From NCBI RefSeq assembly GCF_018687715.1, contig NC_056754.1, positions 19,391,501-19,455,500 on the forward strand: a DNA stretch of 64,000 nucleotides, written 5' to 3'. The notes below the pieces were generated by a model, which searched no databases, was not told the origin of the DNA, and saw only the letters and a program-made list of their open reading frames with translations. Source of the stretch: Carya illinoinensis (lineage: Eukaryota; Streptophyta; Magnoliopsida; Fagales; Juglandaceae). This document shows, in pieces, positions 58,983-64,000 of this stretch; within the stretch, counting starts at the first letter, position 1, and each line of letters starts with the position of its first letter. The position numbers and the translations under genes were made by a program.

Positions 58983-58990
58983 TGAACAAT

Positions 58991-60614
58991 ATATATATTT
59001 TTTAGGTGGCCAGCCTGCAAAATGTTGGACCAACATAGACATTGGAGGTGGCTTAGGCTATTGGCCAAGGGTCAAAATCCCATCCTAAGAGTAGTTCAAT
59101 CACCTTTGATGGCAGTATGGAGTGATTAAACACGAATTTTAGTAGTCTTAATTCCCTCTAGAACCAGCTATTTTTTGTACGAGTCATATTGGTTAAGGCT
59201 GCAATCCGGCTAGCTCGAGTTAGATTTGGGCTTGCTCTAACCAGTTGAGTATGCCAAAATTGAGCCGACCCAACAAAAAGGGATCAGTTTGAGATTGGAA
59301 TCGGTCTGGTGCATATTTTAGATTGTGCCACAAATTAAACCACTGTAAAAGTTTGACATTATATACATAGAATGTGAACAGCAAAGATCCTAGTGAAATA
59401 AATTTCATAAAGTTCAATAATATCAAAGCCTGAAATTATAAACGTGTCCTTGTTGGTGATCCTGTTACTACTAATACTACCAGTATTTCGAGTGAACAAC
59501 AAATGATCTTTTCTAATTCTATTGACAACAACAAAATCTCAAGAGCCAAGAAAATTTATGCAAACAAGCTTTTGAATATACGAGCAACATGGATTTTGGA
59601 GACAGTTAAACAAGGAACGAAAGCTAGCTCAGCAAATATACATACATTCAAATGTTGTACAATCTCCAATTCAGGAATTTGGTGAACTCTACACCCAAAC
59701 AACCAGTCAACTACCAACGTTGAATGAGAAGACTCCACCTCCACTATTACATGACAACTAAGTTTTGCTGCACACACAACAATAAAGTCTTTGTTGTAAT
59801 TCTTGATCAACATTGAGGTCTCTTAAATGTTGTACAATGGTCCTCCTCCAATAAGATTTCATCAACACTATACCAATAAGATTTCAGAAAGTAGATAGGA
59901 CATGTGCATGCATTATCTAAGATTATATGGCTAGAAAAACAAATACCAAGCAATTTACAAAGAACTTTAGGGCTTTTGAAATAGTATACAAATACCAAAC
60001 AGTAAACTAATACCAACCTTGTCATGTGTTATATTCTCATGAATAAGCAAAGTCTTGTGAAGAGTATGAAGATTTTGACAAGGAGAAGGACAGCTAAAAA
60101 CTTGTAGCAAAGCAGGGTAGCAAGTGAAAACTATGTGCTTCGACGATAATTACAATGTTACATTGACATATATGATCAAAATGTTAAATGGATATTGATC
60201 CTTCTACTGTGCTGCCTAACTCTTACTTTCTTACCGCTCGATGTGACCTTAATGCAATCTCACTTTTTTGTTCAATTTTTTTCTTCAAATACTTTTAAAT
60301 ATTAAAAAAAATACAAATTCACTAATAATAACTTACTTTTTTTTTTTTTTGAAATTTTTTTAAAAATACATTAGCCGTCAAACCCATGGGCAAATCTAAG
60401 GAATAAACTATCATATTCTTGTAGATATAAGTTAATTGGTCCCTCTCTCTTTAGATCTTTCTCATTCTCCAGAACAAAATATATGGTAAGAGAAATCAAA
60501 CTAGGCCCAAATTAGTGAAACCAATATAAGTGTGCATGGCCGTTTGCATTTCTCTTCCAATTTTACTAATATTGCTAAAAGCTAACGGCTAGAAAGTTTA
60601 AAACTTAACTATAG
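58991..60614. other. Intergenic sequence, no gene seen
   Basis: Short unrelated ORFs only. 59,180-59,340 has GGCTGCAATCCGGCTAGCTC-like words that may belong to another decayed hAT element. Confidence 0.4.
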
Positions 60615-62600
60615 TGTAACGCCTTGCCCCCAGATGTCCGGAGAGTTAGTTCTTGTCATTTAAAATCATCTCCCATAACATATTTATAAAACTCCAAATT
60701 TCCCATAAAATATGAATTCACTTAATCAAGTCAAATGTATATGTTCCTGCACCAAGACATCAAATCAATACGTCAATAAAATAAATTAAAATCTTCACAA
60801 AGTCTCGGAAAGATCCATGACTTAAAATACCAAAATAACATAAAATAATAACTCTTCTAGTAAGACTCTCCAATAAATACTTGTACCATTTGACACTTAT
60901 TTCTCTACGATTATCAACTGTGCTAACACCTCATACTCTTGGCTTCTAGCTGATGCATAAAAACTATCTGAAAAATGTTGTGGAGATAAGAGGTGAATCA
61001 TCAACTACTTAGTAAGCAGTGAACATATACTACTAGTATGTAAGCACGAGCATTTTCAGAGAGTTTAGAATATAGAAACAAAACATTTCAGTTTCAATAT
61101 ATAGATCTCAAACGTGTTAGAAAATCAAAGCGACATTTCAAAATATATTCATATTCAAAAGTATCATTTGGCATAACATGACTGAATATATTCATCTTAT
61201 CATATCATATTATAACAGAGTATCATGTTAGAACAAAGATCATACTTAACCCTCGTGGTAGGGTTGTGTATTATGCGGAAAGTCAAGAAGAACATAAATC
61301 ATCATGATATGAAAGTGATTGCACTCAAAATAGAGACCACTATTATAGCTCGTGATGGGACTGGATGTCACTATTATATTCCGTGACAGGGCTAGAGCTC
61401 ACTATTATGTCTTGCGATAGGGCCAAAGGTCACTATTTTATCCCGTGATAGGGCCATAGGTCACTATTATATCCTGTGACATTGCCATATGTCACTATTA
61501 TATCTTATGACAGGGTCAGCGATCACTATTATATCCTATGACAGGGCCATATATAGAGCAACATAGAATCAGAATCACCATATCAAAACCAGAATCAGAG
61601 TCAAAACAAAATCATAAAATCATGCCAAAAGTTTTTCATATACCATATTATATCAAAACAGAGTACTTAAATATATTGAAATCATTTCACATATTCAAAA
61701 ACAAATTTAAAACATCTTCGCATCACATGCACAAATTTTCATAAATTTCATTTCCATTCTTTTTGCATAGTTCAGAAAATAGAATGTATACAATTAGCTC
61801 ATGACTACACCAATCATGACAGAAAATACTTTTTCTTATATAGATTTTATGCATATGCAGAGTACATAATTGATGTTATTTTCAGATTTCTTTTTAAAAC
61901 AAACATGCATTTTTTTCAAAATCTAACCCTATTTCATTTTCTTTTATGTAAAGTTTAGTATAGGAATCCTGCTTACCTATGCTTACCTATACTTTTTAAC
62001 TTTCAAAATTTTCTTACAACAGTGCCACATGAATAATCAATTGTCACATATAGAAAATCATATAGCTTGAATTAAATCTCCCGTTGAACACGTAACTTGT
62101 AATCATCTGAAATACTTAATTTAATTCCTGAACGCCTAAAATGTTCTTAACTCTAAATTACCATAATTTTTTAAATTCATCAATATCCACTTAGTAAATA
62201 TTTTGATAAATTCATCAGTATCCTAAAGTACCAACTTAACAATATAATCCTAATTCTCCTTAAAGCATTATAACAAGCTTCTTAAATAAACCCAACCTCT
62301 TAAGCCTGATCCACTTAGGCATTAACCTAATCCAATTAAAAAGAAACAACTTAAACCCATCTAACAACAATTAAGCCCACAAGCGCCCAAGTCTAGATGA
62401 AAACAACCAACCTAACTATGGACAAAACTATAATTACACCGACAACTTAAGGAAGCTTTACGGAAAGAAATATATATTGCAAAAACTTAAAGGGCTTCAT
62501 TATAATCTACTAACACAAGTATGAAGCAAAAAGAAACCTAAAGCAACCTCACAACAACCGAACATATTCTAGAGCTAGACATTGCGCAGCAGCTAGCCTA
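60615..62600. mobile_element. Possible LTR fragment (TGTAACGCC start)
   Basis: Starts TGTAACGCCTTGCCCCCAGA and continues ..GTCCGGAGAGTTAGTTCTTG, a start I associate with Ty3-type LTRs in related genomes. Includes the 31-bp minisatellite. No second LTR, primer site or coding domain lies before the window end, so the right limit is arbitrary. Confidence 0.3.
61336..61552. repeat. Minisatellite, 31-bp unit, seven copies
   Basis: Seven consecutive units of the form TCACTATTATATCCYGTGAC plus AGGGCCANAKG, all 31 bp, with 2-7 differences between neighbours. Each unit carries the short inverted pair GTCAC..GTGAC. Confidence 0.9.
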
Positions 62601-63999
62601 AAAGGAGAACAGGAGTGGTGGCAGCTTACAGAAATGAAGAAAGGTAGCGGCTGGAAATTACTGGGCAATGCGTGGGTCGACGGTGGCAAGCATTGTGAGA
62701 ACACGACGGTTCGAGTGAAGTGCAGTGCTCGGTGGTACCTTCATGCAAACCTCAGTTTTTCCTTTCCCAATCTAGGATTTCTGTCGACCCACCAGTCCTG
62801 CCAATCTTCACACTGCTACCAAGGTCTCCAGTCTACGCCAGAAGGCCGCCATCACCACCTGATCGTTACATCGAAGGAGTATTGCACAGAGGTTCACGTT
62901 GGAAAGTCGTGAGGCCGTAGTTGGTTCCACCACCATGCAGCCTCCCAACAAAGGTAAAAGAAGCCCACTCGTCTCACGACATTGCACCCTCATGGCCTCC
63001 CCACAGCCCTCTGTCATGTCCTCTGCGTCATTACCCCAGTGCACCCAAGCACGGCCAACAGTCAAACTGCACCACTGTGAGGCAAATCCACTGCAAACGC
63101 CGTCGATTTTTCAGTGGAGATCTCGACGGCGTAAGAAAATCTCTCCACGTGCCCCTCGATTTTTCAGCCACGTTACACAACGAAAGCCGTTGTAGCACAC
63201 GTAGCACCTGACACCAGCGGCTATTCAGCAACTCAAACGAGATCCGCCTGCACGTCGGAAACTACTAGCTCATTGCCCAGCCCTACGTGAAACACGATCA
63301 ACCACCTGTCTAAACTACACTACTATCAGCCAGTTCCTCCTGAGTCCCATTGTAAGCCAAGTCGCAGCCTCTGTTTCAAGAACTAATTCTGGATTCTTAT
63401 GGCCTTGGGCTTAAAGCCTTCCAAAAATATATTTGGCCCACCCTTTGGATTTTGCATGAGATTAATATATGGGCTTTTTCTTTTAAGTTTTGAGTCTCGA
63501 TTCAACTAAAAATAAATACACTTGTACAATAAATTTTTTGGGCAAAAATCCACACGGTCCATTAAAAGACTTTAACCTAATTATCAGGTCCAAATAAATT
63601 TACTTTATCAAAATAAATTTTGGGCCTATAGTCTAACTCCAAAAATTAGTCCTTAAAACTTAAGTGCGTTTTTCATTCGTATTAACCCTAAAAAAAAAAA
63701 GTAATAAAATAAAAAATTATAGAACGAAGCTTGGCCTAGACTTGTGCTGGGTCCGGGGGTTACGTATAGAGAGCAGACGTTGGATTCCTCAATTCGTTTC
63801 TATTCAGCCGTTGTATATTCTTCCAAATTTGAAAATCCCATTTGAGAGAGAAATACCGACTCGGAAGAGATGAATCAATAAAATCAGAGAGAGAGCTACG
63901 AAAGATTTTGCACAAGGAGAGATCAGCGGGAACAACGGCTATGGAAACGATTTTGCACAAGGAGAGCGTGAATGCCAGAGCGTGAGTGTCAGCGGGAAG
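62601..63999. other. Less AT-rich intergenic sequence at window end
   Basis: 62,630-63,260 has a higher G/C content and overlapping ORFs in several frames on both strands, with no consistent frame, no family resemblance and no clear splice structure. 63,850-63,999 is GA-rich with the word GATTTTGCACAAGGAGAG directly repeated (63,905 and 63,951). A gene could start to the right of the window. Confidence 0.4.
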
Positions 64000-64000
64000 A

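Noticed and set aside
62634..63231. Cluster of ORFs of 66-98 codons on both strands
   Set aside because: Overlapping in several frames with no family resemblance; probably composition only, though a degraded gene cannot be excluded.
1..63999. CRISPR arrays, operons, bacterial-type origins or defence systems
   Set aside because: Equal-length tandem units occur (61,336-61,552) but without unique spacers; introns, LTRs and TIR elements show plant nuclear DNA.

Overview
The window is nuclear DNA of a dicot plant: AT-rich, with long introns using plant-type splice signals, no dense operon-like coding, and a large share of nested transposable elements. Several repeat families (short inverted-repeat elements with TCTCATCTCAT tracts, TRIM-like elements, TAGGGG-ended hAT elements) resemble ones I associate with woody Fagales such as walnut or hickory. 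That assignment is from memory and is an inference.

Layout. 1-3.2 kb is intergenic with small MITEs and a short tandem repeat. 3.6-10.3 kb (minus) is the only clearly conserved host gene, a nine-exon SCAI homologue (DUF3550/UPF0682) whose nine exons join in frame to a 601-residue protein; one intron appears to use a GC donor. 10.4-18.8 kb is intergenic, with GA microsatellites, a decayed TRIM with both terminal repeats, a hAT-type element with an 8-bp target duplication, and MITEs.

18.8-36.6 kb is one old hAT-like element, recognised by its two ends and flanking 8-bp duplication. It was opened by a Ty3 Athila/Tat-type retrotransposon (21.3-28.6 kb, minus; reverse transcriptase to integrase core deleted) and a Ty1-copia SIRE-type element (30.5-36.4 kb, plus; 3' LTR truncated at a short homology).

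37.8-56.2 kb looks like a small inverted-repeat element opened by two large insertions. The first is a 10.46-kb CACTA (En/Spm) transposon at 37,882-48,339 with intact termini and an ACA duplication. It carries a TNPD-like and a TNPA-like gene on minus, and an intact, opposite-strand 402-codon gene with its own TATA box and 5'-UTR intron. Dense arrays of a palindromic motif built on CGTTCGAACG lie at both ends and at both internal promoters. The second is a 7.6-kb Ty1-copia element (48.5-56.1 kb, minus) with both LTRs, a matching primer binding site and a gag-pol broken by nonsense changes and one frameshift.

56.2-64.0 kb is intergenic, with a 784-bp hAT element with a perfect 8-bp duplication, a MITE, a TAA microsatellite, a 31-bp x 7 minisatellite inside a possible LTR fragment, and GA-rich sequence at the window end.

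The most unusual unit is the CACTA element: two divergent promoters facing a shared central region full of the motif that also fills its ends, an extra intact gene that is not part of the usual TNPA/TNPD pair, and a ~245-bp foldback just upstream of the transposase start. Coordinates of elements come from reading termini and target duplications by eye; no database search was possible.
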